From Oikopleura dioica (taxonomy: Eukaryota > Chordata > Appendicularia > Copelata > Oikopleuridae), in contig OU015568.1 in the NCBI GenBank assembly GCA_907165135.1, positions 7,510,501 to 7,574,500 of the forward strand: a DNA stretch of 64,000 nucleotides, in the 5' to 3' direction. The stretch's first letter is position 1. The number at the start of each line of letters is the position of its first letter. The notes beneath the pieces are model-generated. The model had not been told where the DNA came from, did no database searches, and saw only the letters and a list, made by a program, of their open reading frames with translations. Of this stretch, positions 55,056 to 64,000 are shown in pieces. Position numbers and translations under genes: made by a program.

Positions 55056-56172
55056 TTAGCTGAACTCATCGGGCTGGACCAGGACAAACTCGTTATCGCT
55101 TCCTTCTGTGCTTGAGCCATCTGAAAAGTATTTATTGTTGGCAGAACTTTGTTCGATTGAACCTTTTTTCGAACGTTTAAGAGGACCAATCGCATCAGCT
55201 ATCTGTTGCTTGAGAAGAGAGTAGTTATCTTTCAAGCTAAAATTATGATAGACCTCTGCGAAAATATCAAACAAAAACCTTTCTTTAGCCTCTTCAGCTT
55301 TGGCCGAAACGTTGTGGCCGAAATCTTCAAGCCAAGTTGGCTCCGCGGTCGGGTCGAAGTCACTTTTCCGTCTTTTATCCGCGGCCGTTTCTTCTTCTTC
55401 GTCAGATGAGCTCTCCGAGTCTGAAGGAGTCGGCGGTTCTTCCGTTATTGTAACCTTTGGAGGCGGAGTCGTTGCTTTTTTGAGCAGCGCGGCTTTTTCT
55501 TTTGCGAGTACGTCATTACTTTTAGCGATTTCTATTGATTTAATGAGACTTACAAAGAATGGAAAAACTTACCAAGGATTTTTGGTTTAAGAAGAACGGG
55601 TAGAATAGAGAAGCAGAGGAAAATGAGGTAGCAAAAGGTGAATCCAGAGAGTTGGAGACCAATGAAATAACAGACAATAAAGAATAACGAGGTAAGAGCA
55701 AGATATTTTGGGGGATCACGATGTTTCAGTTGAATAAGTTTCTAAAATAAAATGTTTATTTCGAGGAAAAGCTCTTATGTAAGAAATACGTACGATGCGG
55801 AAGGTATCGATGCGGGTGTATATTTCGGAGATGAGCAAAGCTCCTTCTGAATATGGCGGTATTTCTGGGTCAAGAGTCGTGAATTCTTTTGCGCGGAAGT
55901 ATTCTGGGTTGTTAGTTAAGAGGAGAAGGACTGTAAAAGATGGAACCTGGTGTTTGAATTTCTGGCCAAATTTTCTCTGTCCACGGTTTCTTGAGCACTT
56001 TATACGTGAGCGCCAGCGCAATTATCATAACAGGCCCTTTTGAGAGAATCCAGTTTCCGATAAACAAACAAAGATGAGCTCCAGTGAAGAAAGCTCCAGA
56101 TTTTACTGGATCTCTCCAAAGCCCGATCTCGAAGAAAGTATTGTAGCTACTTTCAGAAATGTAGAATCCCAT
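55056..56172 (-). CDS. RETREG/FAM134-like ER-phagy receptor
   Basis: ATG 56172 follows a ttttttag acceptor by 9 bases. The sequence reads GLWRDPVKSGAFFTGAHLCL, FIGNWILSKGPVMIIALAL, KKPWTEKIWPEIQTP (KIWPEI is a FAM134 hallmark). A 43-bp GT-AG intron with a CTTAACTAAC branch point is then needed. Next EIPPYSEGALLISEIYTRID, LIQLKHRDPPKYLALTSLFF, two further reticulon-type hydrophobic hairpins (FIGLQLSGFTFCYLIFLCFS) and a Ser/Glu-rich tail. The last residues, SDNEFVLVQPDEFS, contain an acidic-preceded F-x-x-V LC3-interacting motif in the place where FAM134 proteins carry DDFELL. Reticulon domain plus a C-terminal LIR is the layout of RETREG1-3, which recruit LC3/GABARAP to ER tubules and sheets. 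Confidence 0.78.
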
Positions 56173-56296
56173 TTTTTCATCTAAAAAAAATAAATTTGCC
56201 TCTCTTGACATGAAAAAGTAGAGAATTGAAAATTTCAATCCAGACATTATGTAATGATGATGTTCAAGGGCAGGGACTAGGCGACTTGTAAAAGTA

Positions 56297-57547
56297 TCAA
56301 ACTCGATAGCCGAGTTTTTTCTTCTCCTTGTTTTTCTTTTTGACCACTTCGACTTGTCTATCCTTCCATGTTGATTTTCTGAGCTTGATTGGTCGATTGC
56401 CAACGTATTTTCCGTTCATCTCTCGCATCGCTTTGATGAAGTCTTCTGGGTCGCGGAAGGAAATGAACCCATATCCTTTTGATTTGCCCATTTTTGGACC
56501 TTTTTCACGAATAACTAAAATTCTTTCTAAAGTAATCATTTTCTCTTCGCCTTACCTTTTGCTTTTAAGAATGAAGGATACTTGTTGAACGCTCTGGCGA
56601 GCACATCATCAGTAACTTCGTTGCCAAGATCTCCAGCGAATATTCTGTAATCAGCAGCATCCCACTCTCCGAGAGTGTGGTCCTCCCATTTTTCTCCAGC
56701 TGCGCAGCGGATGAACTTTTTACCTCTGGCTTCTAGTTTCTTATCCATTCCAACGAATGCTGGTTTTTGACCGGACTCATTCTAGCGAAGCAATCAAAAC
56801 TGCTCGTAAAATTGCACTTACATTTTTATCAGATTTTTCTTTCTTTACTTTCTTTTTATCTTCTGGCTTTTTGGGTCCAACTGAGAATGCACTAATAGAA
56901 CTCATTAAAATTTAATCAAGACCACGAGTTACCTAGTCGGCTGCATTTCCAACTTCGCTTTGAGGTCTTTGTCGCTCATGTGCTGAACTAAAGATAGTGT
57001 TAGTCCTCGTTGATTTCTACTGATTTGAGTTACTTTTTGCTTCTTGCTCTTCTTGTTTGATTGCATAAGATTTTGGAGCGCTCTCAACTGCGGCTTCCTT
57101 CTTCAAAGAAAACGCTTGCTTCTCATTTCCAAAGAACGGCGTCACATTAACCTTCTCCAGACCAATTTTCCTAGGTCCAGTATCTTCGTTTTTCCTCATG
57201 AATGGAGCAACCCATTCATTTTTAACCGGTGCTGCACTAATCGTTGCATTAGCTAAGTGCGTATCTTGTGGAATCGTCGCTGGATCGAGCTACAGTATAA
57301 TATACTTTACTTTTTTCCTTTTTGCTATCGCTGCTTTATCGCGATCTAAAGATAAAAGTCCATACAGCAGTAATTGATAACTAACCTCTATCTTTTGAAC
57401 TTTGGGCTTCAACGAGGAAAACATATTTGTCCTATTTGCATATGCCGCTGGCAACCCCCGCTTTCGGGGAGCAACTGGGGCCGGCTCTGGGGCAGCAGCC
57501 GGGATGTCAGAAACTTCTGACATAAATTTCGCGAATTCATCGTCCAT
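56297..57547 (-). CDS. RBM42: RNA-binding protein 42 (RBM42)
   Basis: ATG 57547 (MDDEFAKFMSEVSDIPAAAP) after an atttctaag acceptor. The Pro/Ala-rich N-terminus has RKRGLPAAYANRTNM and EWVAPFMRKNEDTGPRKIGL. The C-terminus is RGKKFIRCAAGEKWEDHTLG, EWDAADYRIFAGDLGNEVTD, DVLARAFNKYPSFLKAK, then VIREKGPKMGKSKGYGFISF (RNP1), FIKAMREMNGKYVGNRPIKL and RKSTWKDRQVEVVKKKNKEK, with the stop just after LGYRV. RNP2 is IFAGDL and RNP1 KGYGFISF. This is almost identical to vertebrate RBM42, a spliceosome-associated RRM protein. Confidence 0.95.
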
Positions 57548-57784
57548 ATCTTAGAAATCGATCGTTGGAATATTATAAATACAGAATGAGCTTTTATAAA
57601 AACATATTGGAACAGAAGATAGTTGAATACATTAAATTTTAAGGCGTAAATGGTTGAAAGAAGAATATGAAGATTCTGAGCGGCGAAAGTTTTATACAGA
57701 AAATAGAAAGTAAAATCGCGATTATTACAATAATAGAAAGAATTGAAGATGAACATAAGATATTATTTAATTTCAAAGCGAAAG

Positions 57785-59970
57785 CTACAGTTCCCAACTG
57801 AACAGTTCATGCGTGTTGTCAAGCTCTTCGAGATACTCTCGTGATGCCTGGTTGGTGAAGAAGATAGGACACAATGTACTACGCGAGGTGACCTCGAAAT
57901 GGAAGAATAGATAGCTCAAAGGCTTCAGGAGACAGCTGATTTGTTCATATCCTGGTGAGCCGACGAATGATTGATCGGTGTACCAGCTCTTTACAATTTC
58001 TTCTGAAGAGTTAATATTCAAATCGTTGTTGTTGGCCTTGAAAATACCTTGTGAGCAAATAAAATCCCACCAAGTATGGATGGATCCTCTCTTTAGCCCG
58101 TGCAAGATCCAAGTAAAAAATTTCTCTTCAGTAGTAGCTGATGGGGCCAAATCAATCTTTCTGAGCAAAGCAACAAGCTCTGAGAGCTCATCATTTGTGC
58201 GCATTCCATCGGCCATTTGAAGGGAAAACGAGCGCCCAATCGTTTGTCGATTTGTCTTCAGTCGATAATTCTTAAATTTGGAGGCAAAGTAAGTGAGGAA
58301 TTGCCATGAGTGCGTGAGCTTCTTTTTTGGCAGCAGTCCGTGCATAAAAACGAGATTGAGAGAGACAAGGAGCATTTCAACGATGATTTTGACGAGCTTC
58401 GGATTTTGAATAAGATCGCCCTTTTGATCGTACTCAAGGCGGGACTCATCGATAACAGACTTTTAGACGGGGTCATTTTACTGATAGATATTGAATCAAG
58501 TGGAGACAAAAGAAAGTTAACTCTAGGATAAAAAAGACCGTTCACAGAATACTCGACGGAAACCAGCGCATATGCCCATCCGACTCTGATTTACCCAGCC
58601 AATATTTTTCATCACTTTGATCACAGATTTCAATTATCTCATCAGTCAGCGCTCTCACTTCACCAGTGTCTAAGTCCTCAAAGTCTTCGAGCACCTTTGC
58701 TCGAACCACCATTTCCTTGGCTGAGCTCCGAGATCGTTCCCTGTTGTAATCAAGAAAATCGTTAAGCTGCTTATCAAAGTGCCGGCAAATGGCGTCAACA
58801 GCGGCGCGGATTGATAAAACAACTTCAGCTTGCTTGAGATGCGGCGAGAGATGCGTGAAGTTTTGCTCAACAGGATTGAGATCATCTTCCTTTAGCTCAA
58901 TGATGATTTTCTTTACCGGAGCTTGGCGAGCCTTAGCCGTTATTTTCTTCCGGTAATGGGCGAGAGTCTCAGTTTTTAATTTTATGCAGTCGAAATCGAT
59001 GAAGAGTTCGTCTTTGCGGATTCTTTGGGGAAGACTTGCAAGGAACTTGAACCCGTCACTGGAAAAAGGCATGGCGATCAAGTCATCTTCGTAATGCCTG
59101 ATAAATATTTTAGCAAAACAGCAACTGGAATCAAACTTACCTCAGAAGAAAAAGCGACATTGAGTGAATTGCTGAGAAGCCCCTGTACAACATCACATCC
59201 CAGACTCGATAGACCATTACTGGCGGCAACACGCCGGCAAATAAGGTCACCAGCCAATTGATTGATACCAGCGTAATGTCGACATCTCGCTCGTTCAAGA
59301 ACTCGTCAGTAAGTGGAAGCTTCTGCTTGACGAGCTTGCGGAGAAGTTTTTGCTCGACTCGGAGGCCTGTGAGCTCTTCGCTATAATACTTTTCAGGGAG
59401 AATGTTTGAGAGGATGTGGACGGTCACCCAAAAGGCTTCCTCTTCTTCTAAGATCAATAGAAGGTAGCCGACGAGCATACCCATTCCCTGGCAGTAGCCA
59501 TAGTGAGGTAAATGTAGGCGAATGGCGTTGAGGACTCGGCGGAGGGACTGAACTCCTCGATCTTGCAGTTTTCGAAAGTAATAATTGTCAGGAAGCGCTC
59601 GAAGCAAATCTTTCTCAATAGCACGATCGCTTGGGCCCGAGTTCTCCACCAACTCAACATAAGAAAGCTTTGACCCCGCCTTCATCGACGAAACATTACA
59701 CAGAATCGGGTAGATAAAGCCGTGCAGGCCAAATGGAACACCCTCGCATAGTAATTGATCTAAATGAGCGGAAGACTCGAGGGGATCGGTGTGTTGATTC
59801 CAGGAGGAGCCAAGAGTATGCTCGAGGAATCGAATCCAACGCTGAGTCTGGGGAACTTGATCGAGGAAATATGTTTTTGCCCCATCTCGGAGAGCAAAGC
59901 CTAATTCATCGAATCCCTCAGCGGGTAATTTTGACGCACGAAGCGATTCGACAACAACAGAACATGACAT
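57785..59970 (-). CDS. SGSM3: small G-protein signalling modulator 3 (SGSM3): TBC, SH3 and RUN domains
   Basis: Rab GTPase-activating protein. ATG 59970 (MSCSVVVESLRASKLP) is 2 bases after ttttgttcag. The TBC domain is GVPFGLHGFIYPILCN, AIEKDLLRALPDN (Arg finger), LPHYGYCQGMGMLVGYLLLI (Gln finger in YCQG), LEEEEAFWVTVHIL and VYRVWDVMLYRGF. The linker has LKQAEVVLSIRAAVDAICRH. The SH3 region reads RAKVLEDFEDLDTGEVRALT, DEIIEICDQSDEKYWLGKSE and MRWFPSS. The RUN domain includes EYDQKGDLIQNPKLVKIIVE, FFTWILHGLKRGSIHTWWDF, and ends ASREYLEELDNTHELFSWEL, stop 57785. Both catalytic fingers are present, so GAP activity is expected. It lies 195 bp downstream of LRRC45 on the same strand. Confidence 0.93.
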
Positions 59971-60164
59971 TTCTGAACAAAATTTTGGATCGACACTTAT
60001 AAAAATGATTTTTTTTATAAAAATAGTAAGAAACTGAAAAAATAGAATCATTAACACTGGTAAGTGAGCAAAACGGAGGCACAGGGGAGACAGATGGTGA
60101 TTTGAGGATTCGGAAAAACAGAAAAAGTTCATTCTGAAGGAAGCATCTTCTTCGAAACTGATCT

Positions 60165-62496
60165 TCATTGGAGATATTGAGTGAGGGCTATTCTCAGGGA
60201 GTCTTCCTTAACTCTTTGGCGTTGCTGATGCTCGGCGAGCTGGCTCGTTGCGTGATGAAGCTCTTGCCTAAAAAGACCATAAGTTCTTTGGACTTTGGAT
60301 CTATAAGGATTTCTTATTGGCCCAAAGAGGCTGAATGATATATCCTCGATACGCTTTGCTAGCGAATGTCTCAATGATTCTGACTGGCCAGACATGAGGC
60401 TTGAAATAAACTCGGACAACCCTAAGTAACGTGACTCTCGCGGCGTCTACTTTTCTTTCTAACCGGGGACAAATGTCTTCCATCAAATGATCATGTACAA
60501 ACCTGAGCTTATCGGCTTCCGCGCGAACAGCAGTGATCGCATTTAGGTGGTCTTCTTTCATTTCAACAAGTTGTGCGTTTGCTTTTTCTAGCGCCTTTTT
60601 GGTGGGCTCGATCGAGTTCTCTGTCGTCCTCAGTTGACTCGTTAGGCGATCACGCGAATCTTCGTTGCATTTCATTCGCGTTTGAAGATCTTCAATCTGT
60701 GTTCTGAACCGCTATTCTTATAGCCTGATTAACCTACTATCGCGAACCTGGAAGCGTCGAGGGCGCGATCAGAGGCGATTCGTTGGGATCTCTCCTTTTC
60801 CAGTACAGTCTCAACTTGTTTGATACCTCCGTCTCTTTGCTGCTTGAGATTGAACTCCATTTCTTTTCGCGCAGTCTAAGAATTAATTCAGTCTTAGCAT
60901 GTTTCTTCGCGTTAAATCTTGTGACTACTGATACAATTCTTGTTGACAAGAGTTTGAGACCAATCTTCAAATTCATGATGACTGTCACAAGATCAAAATT
61001 CGTCACATTACAAAGATTAACACGTCACTAAAAATTGTACTTACAGTCGATTCCTCCTGGTACTGACGGTGCGCAAGGGTGAGTTCGGCGAGTTGCTGGC
61101 GAAGTGAGACGCACTCCTCTTCATTTGCGCGTTTCGCTGCACGCTCTCGCTCTACGTTTTCGTTTGCGCGATTGAGATTACGCTGAAAGTGCATTTCGTC
61201 GTTTTCGCGAGTCTCCGTTGCATTTCGGCGCTCACTCTCGATGTCTTAGAAAAGAAATATGCTAAGATTTATTCAATTTTTCTTACTTTTATGAAGATTT
61301 TCAATTTCCAATTTGAAGCTTCTCGCATCCCTCACAGCATTATCTCTCTCTGCCTCTGTCTCTAACAGCTTTTTCTTGAGCAAATCCTTTTCATGATTCG
61401 CTTCCTCTGTGGCCATCCTGCCTCTCTGTTTTAGGTCGTCAATCTCGACTTGCTGCTTCTGAGCAATTTCTTTTGATTCTTGCCGGTAAAGTCGCATTTC
61501 TTCGGCCGCTTGTGCTAAAAGAGCATCTTTTTCGATGAGCTGGCTTTCGGCGATCTCGAGTTTTGAACGAAGCTGGATGAGAATCTCCTTTGTGTCCCAC
61601 AGATCACCCTCTATCTTCGTTTTCTCTCTTCGGCCAATACTCAGCTGACCCTCGAGCTTTTGCGTCTCCGACATTGCCATATTTTTTGTCATTTCGAGCT
61701 CATTGAGAAGGAATGAGGCTTCTTTGTGCCCCCGGAGAACTGCTTCTGAGTGACACCTGTTTCGCTCGCAAATCACTCTGAGCGAAATTAATTAGTTTGT
61801 GCCTCCGTGGCCTCTTGCCAATTACAGTTAAATCCTATGCAGCAGATTCTCACTTTGTTCATTCTCATTCACAAAGCTAGAGAAAATGGATTTTTACGAA
61901 CCTGATCGAGTCAACCAAGTCTTTCGACAGACCATTTCCTTCCAGCAATAGCTCCTCGATTGTACTGTTGTGTTTGATTGCGTCTACAATTTCTCTGCCG
62001 CCCGAAGCACCGATTCTATTCCATCGCAAATCAAGGCATCTAATCGGCGGGTTTGCTGCAATCAATTGCGCAATACTCTGCCCATGCGAGTTACCAAGCT
62101 GATTGTTTCGAGATCAACTTTTGTAATACTTCTACTGTTGGTGATTGCGTTGCAGAGCTCTTCAAATTCGAACTCGCAATTACCAAGCGAGTTCCATTCC
62201 ATGATGATTGTGTGCAACGTCGTGCATTTTCGGACGAGCCCTGCCAAAGCAGAAACTGATTTGCCCCGAAGATCGTTTCCCCTCACGTCAAGAACCGAAA
62301 GTCCAGAAAGAACATTGAAGAGCTTCTCCGCGGCGGATGGATCTAGCAAGCAGTCGGCGAGCACAAGATGAGTGACTGGTTTTGTCTTGAGGACCTCAGC
62401 GAGTCCTTTGATATCGCTGTTGAGCGCAAGGCCGGATAAATCCAATGTTCCGGCGCATGTGTCGAGACGATTTCCTAGCTCCATACTCACCACCAT
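60165..62496 (-). CDS. LRRC45: LRRC45-like centrosomal leucine-rich repeat and coiled-coil protein, with an apparent frameshift
   Basis: N-terminal LRRs: THLVLADCLLDPSAAEKLFN, LSGLSVLDVRGNDLRGKSVS, TTLHTIIMEWNSLGNCEFEF, SITKVDL, RNNQLGNSHGQSIAQLIA, RCLDLRWNRIGASGGREIVD, TIEELLLEGNGLS. A long coiled coil follows (ELEMTKNMAMSETQKLEGQL, IQLRSKLEIAESQLIEKDAL, ECVSLRQQLAELTLAHRQYQ), ending DSLRIALTQYLQ. Repeat order and the EWNSLG motif match LRRC45, a centrosome-linker protein that docks at the proximal centriole. Between KVDL and RNNQL the frame shifts by one base at 62110/62111, with no usable intron; the conserved DLRNNQL reads through if one C is added. The ATG 62496 follows atattcag by 15 bases, 149 bp after TRABD. 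Confidence 0.85.
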
Positions 62497-62644
62497 TTTT
62501 GCTTATTTCTGAATATATATGATCTTTAGCAATCAACGGCTTAAGCGCACCGAAGCATGTATGACGTATCAGTACTAAAAGCACATAAAAGATTGGAAAG
62601 TTAGAACGCATCAAGTAACGCTCCAGCGAAACAGAAAATGAAAG

Positions 62645-63891
62645 CTATGCTATTTTAATTAACTTCATCGGATCAATAGCCGGTTCTTTTCGGAAGAGTA
62701 CTTTCGTTAGTTTCCTACAGCCCCAGCAGCAGAGAACAACCGCCAGTGCGCAGTTTCCACCTATCATGGAAACTACAAGCGGCCAGTTGACGGGCTCTTG
62801 CTCGGGCGTTCTATTCAACTCGTCCAGGTCCTTTTTCGTAACCATTTTCTCGTTGTACAACCGCGTGATGCCTTTCTGATGTCCGATACCGACGACAGCG
62901 ACAATCACAGGCGGCACGAGTCCACTTTCGCTAATATCTTTCGGGACTTTTTGGGGCGAGCGCGCCGTCGCTTGGAGCATGCCTGTCAGATAAATGTCCC
63001 GTTCGTCGAGAATCACTCTTGCCGCACTTGGATAGCCCACTTTCATTTCTTCCATTAACTTTTCTAATGTGTCTTCTTGCTTCATTTCTTCGATTTCTTC
63101 TTCTTTGACCCAGAGGCTGTCCCAAATTGTGCCCGCAACGAAGCGTATCTTTTCCCAAGTGGACATAGCCGCTGTAAGCCGCCGAAAAGTCACTGACATT
63201 CTTCGATCGCCCAGGACAACTTTGCAATTGGGCACTCTGTCACATTGCTGCTTGGCGAAGCGAAACTCGCCGCCGGGTATTGTTTGCAGCTCGTGTTTAG
63301 CGTGGTCCGTCGCGCCCATAAGCGAAAGTTGGACAAGAGCAGCACCGATTCCTTTTGCCTTCGCCATATTGACCAGATCTGACCAGGTAATGTCGGGTTG
63401 ATCCATGATCGCCTTTTCTGACATGTACATTAATCCTTGCCGCTCATTGCAAAGCTCGACCATCACGCGATCCGGCTTCACGCGATCAATTATCTCTGCA
63501 TATTGCATGTTAGACAAGTTACTAATGGAATCATAAATCACCTAATACTTGATGATTCGAATCACGGCTCAAATGAGCAGTTCCAACCACATAAATCGTC
63601 GCCCCATTTCGATCTTTTATAAGCTTGATTTCAGACGGAAGTTCGGATTCTCTTGGAAGCTCTCTGGATCTGTAACGAATTCCAGCCTGCGCTCGTGTGG
63701 AAGAGGGCTCTTTTGTTATCTCGTGATGCTCACTAATGACATGAGTCTTCGTTGATTTCAATAATGGAACATTACCTTGGTAAATGAACGATATCGACTG
63801 GCCGGTGCCTCATCGAGCTCAAAAATATTGGAAGGAAAACATTAGAGCTCTGGAGCGGAGTGCTAAAACGCTGTTTTGCTTGAAGTTCCAT
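62645..63891 (-). CDS. TRABD: TraB-domain protein (TRABD)
   Basis: Start ATG 63891 (MELQAKQRFSTPLQSSNVFL). A 45-bp GT-AG intron, then EHHEITKEPSSTRAQ...LPSEIKLIKDRNGATIYVVG, TAHLSRDSNHQVL. A second intron of 46 bp (gtgatt...tgcag) gives EIIDRVKPDRVMVELCNERQ with the same spacing as vertebrate TRABD. Next TIPGGEFRFAKQQCDRVPNC, KVVLGDRRMSVTFRRLTAAM, ARVILDERDIYLTGMLQATA, VIVAVVGIGHQKGITRLY and a C-terminal helix (WPLVVSMIGGNCALAVVLCC), then stop 62645. The GTAH, ELCxxR, LGDR, ERD and VVGxGH motifs of the TraB/PrgY family are all present. Animal TRABD is a mitochondrial outer-membrane protein; the helix fits membrane anchoring. Confidence 0.92.
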
Positions 63892-64000
63892 TTCAAGGCC
63901 GATTTTACGATCTAGAAGTACGAAAATTTGTTTATTGATGAACGGTTATGTTGTCAGAATATTGTAACAGAACTTTTTGGGATTTAGAATTCAGAAAAAT

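Noticed and set aside
55905-55985. Apparent frameshift or 16-bp intron in the RETREG-like gene
   Set aside because: A 43-bp GT-AG intron ending at caacccag, with a CTTAACTAAC branch point, restores the frame without any error.
1-64000. CRISPR arrays, bacterial operons or phage
   Set aside because: Introns, spliced leader and animal gene families show eukaryotic nuclear DNA; no spaced direct-repeat array was seen.

Overview
The window is nuclear DNA of a larvacean (appendicularian) tunicate, almost certainly Oikopleura dioica or a very close relative. Three observations support this. (1) A 40-nt sequence at 44539-44578, followed directly by GTGAG, matches the O. dioica trans-spliced leader as I remember it. 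(2) Most introns can be placed by eye at about 35-50 bp. (3) Genes are tightly packed in same-strand runs, often with a short TTTTCAG-type acceptor a few bases before the ATG, as expected for trans-spliced operons. Exon joins were worked out by hand from reading frame, GT/GC...AG signals and remembered protein families; no alignment was run.

Layout. 0-5.6 kb (minus): a multipass membrane protein, a secreted CCP-domain protein, a second membrane protein and a coiled-coil protein. 6.1-8.7 kb (plus): a CFAP92/KIAA1257-like ciliary protein. 9.1-10.4 kb (minus): a secreted phospholipase A2-like protein with an altered active site and an (ATATT)n intron. 11-16.5 kb: beta-ureidopropionase (UPB1, minus), with a fresh 8-bp-TSD transposon inside its last coding segment and two plus-strand genes nested in a 1.7-kb intron. 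17.7-20.2 kb: a Ly6-like secreted protein and a POT1-like OB-fold protein. 20.9-25.6 kb (plus): APC8/CDC23, its introns swollen by repeats. 25.9-27.7 kb (plus): a sphingosine-1-phosphate phosphatase-like enzyme.

28.8-37.1 kb is a five-gene plus-strand cluster, NELFCD, TIPIN, BBS4, TYW4/LCMT2 and PDCD6, with 75-110 bp between genes: a clear operon candidate mixing transcription pausing, replication-fork protection, cilia, tRNA modification and calcium signalling. 37.3-38.7 kb holds a small membrane protein with a coiled-coil gene nested antisense in its intron. 39-43.3 kb (minus) is one long charged protein. 43.5-44.6 kb holds a piggyBac-like MITE next to the SL RNA gene; a PLAC8-domain gene, an SLC43A3-like nucleobase transporter and a small membrane protein follow on plus.

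49-64 kb is an almost unbroken minus-strand run. In transcription order it reads TRABD, LRRC45, SGSM3, RBM42, a RETREG/FAM134-like ER-phagy receptor, MARCHF1/8, a 57-aa membrane peptide, PDPK1, SARNP and a CIMIP/DUF4490-like ciliary protein. Part or all may be polycistronic.

The accessory content is dominated by non-autonomous DNA transposons: three or more families with 8-bp target duplications, one TA, one TTAA and several unclassified inverted repeats. Many introns do not begin with GT (GA-AG, GG-AG, GC-AG).
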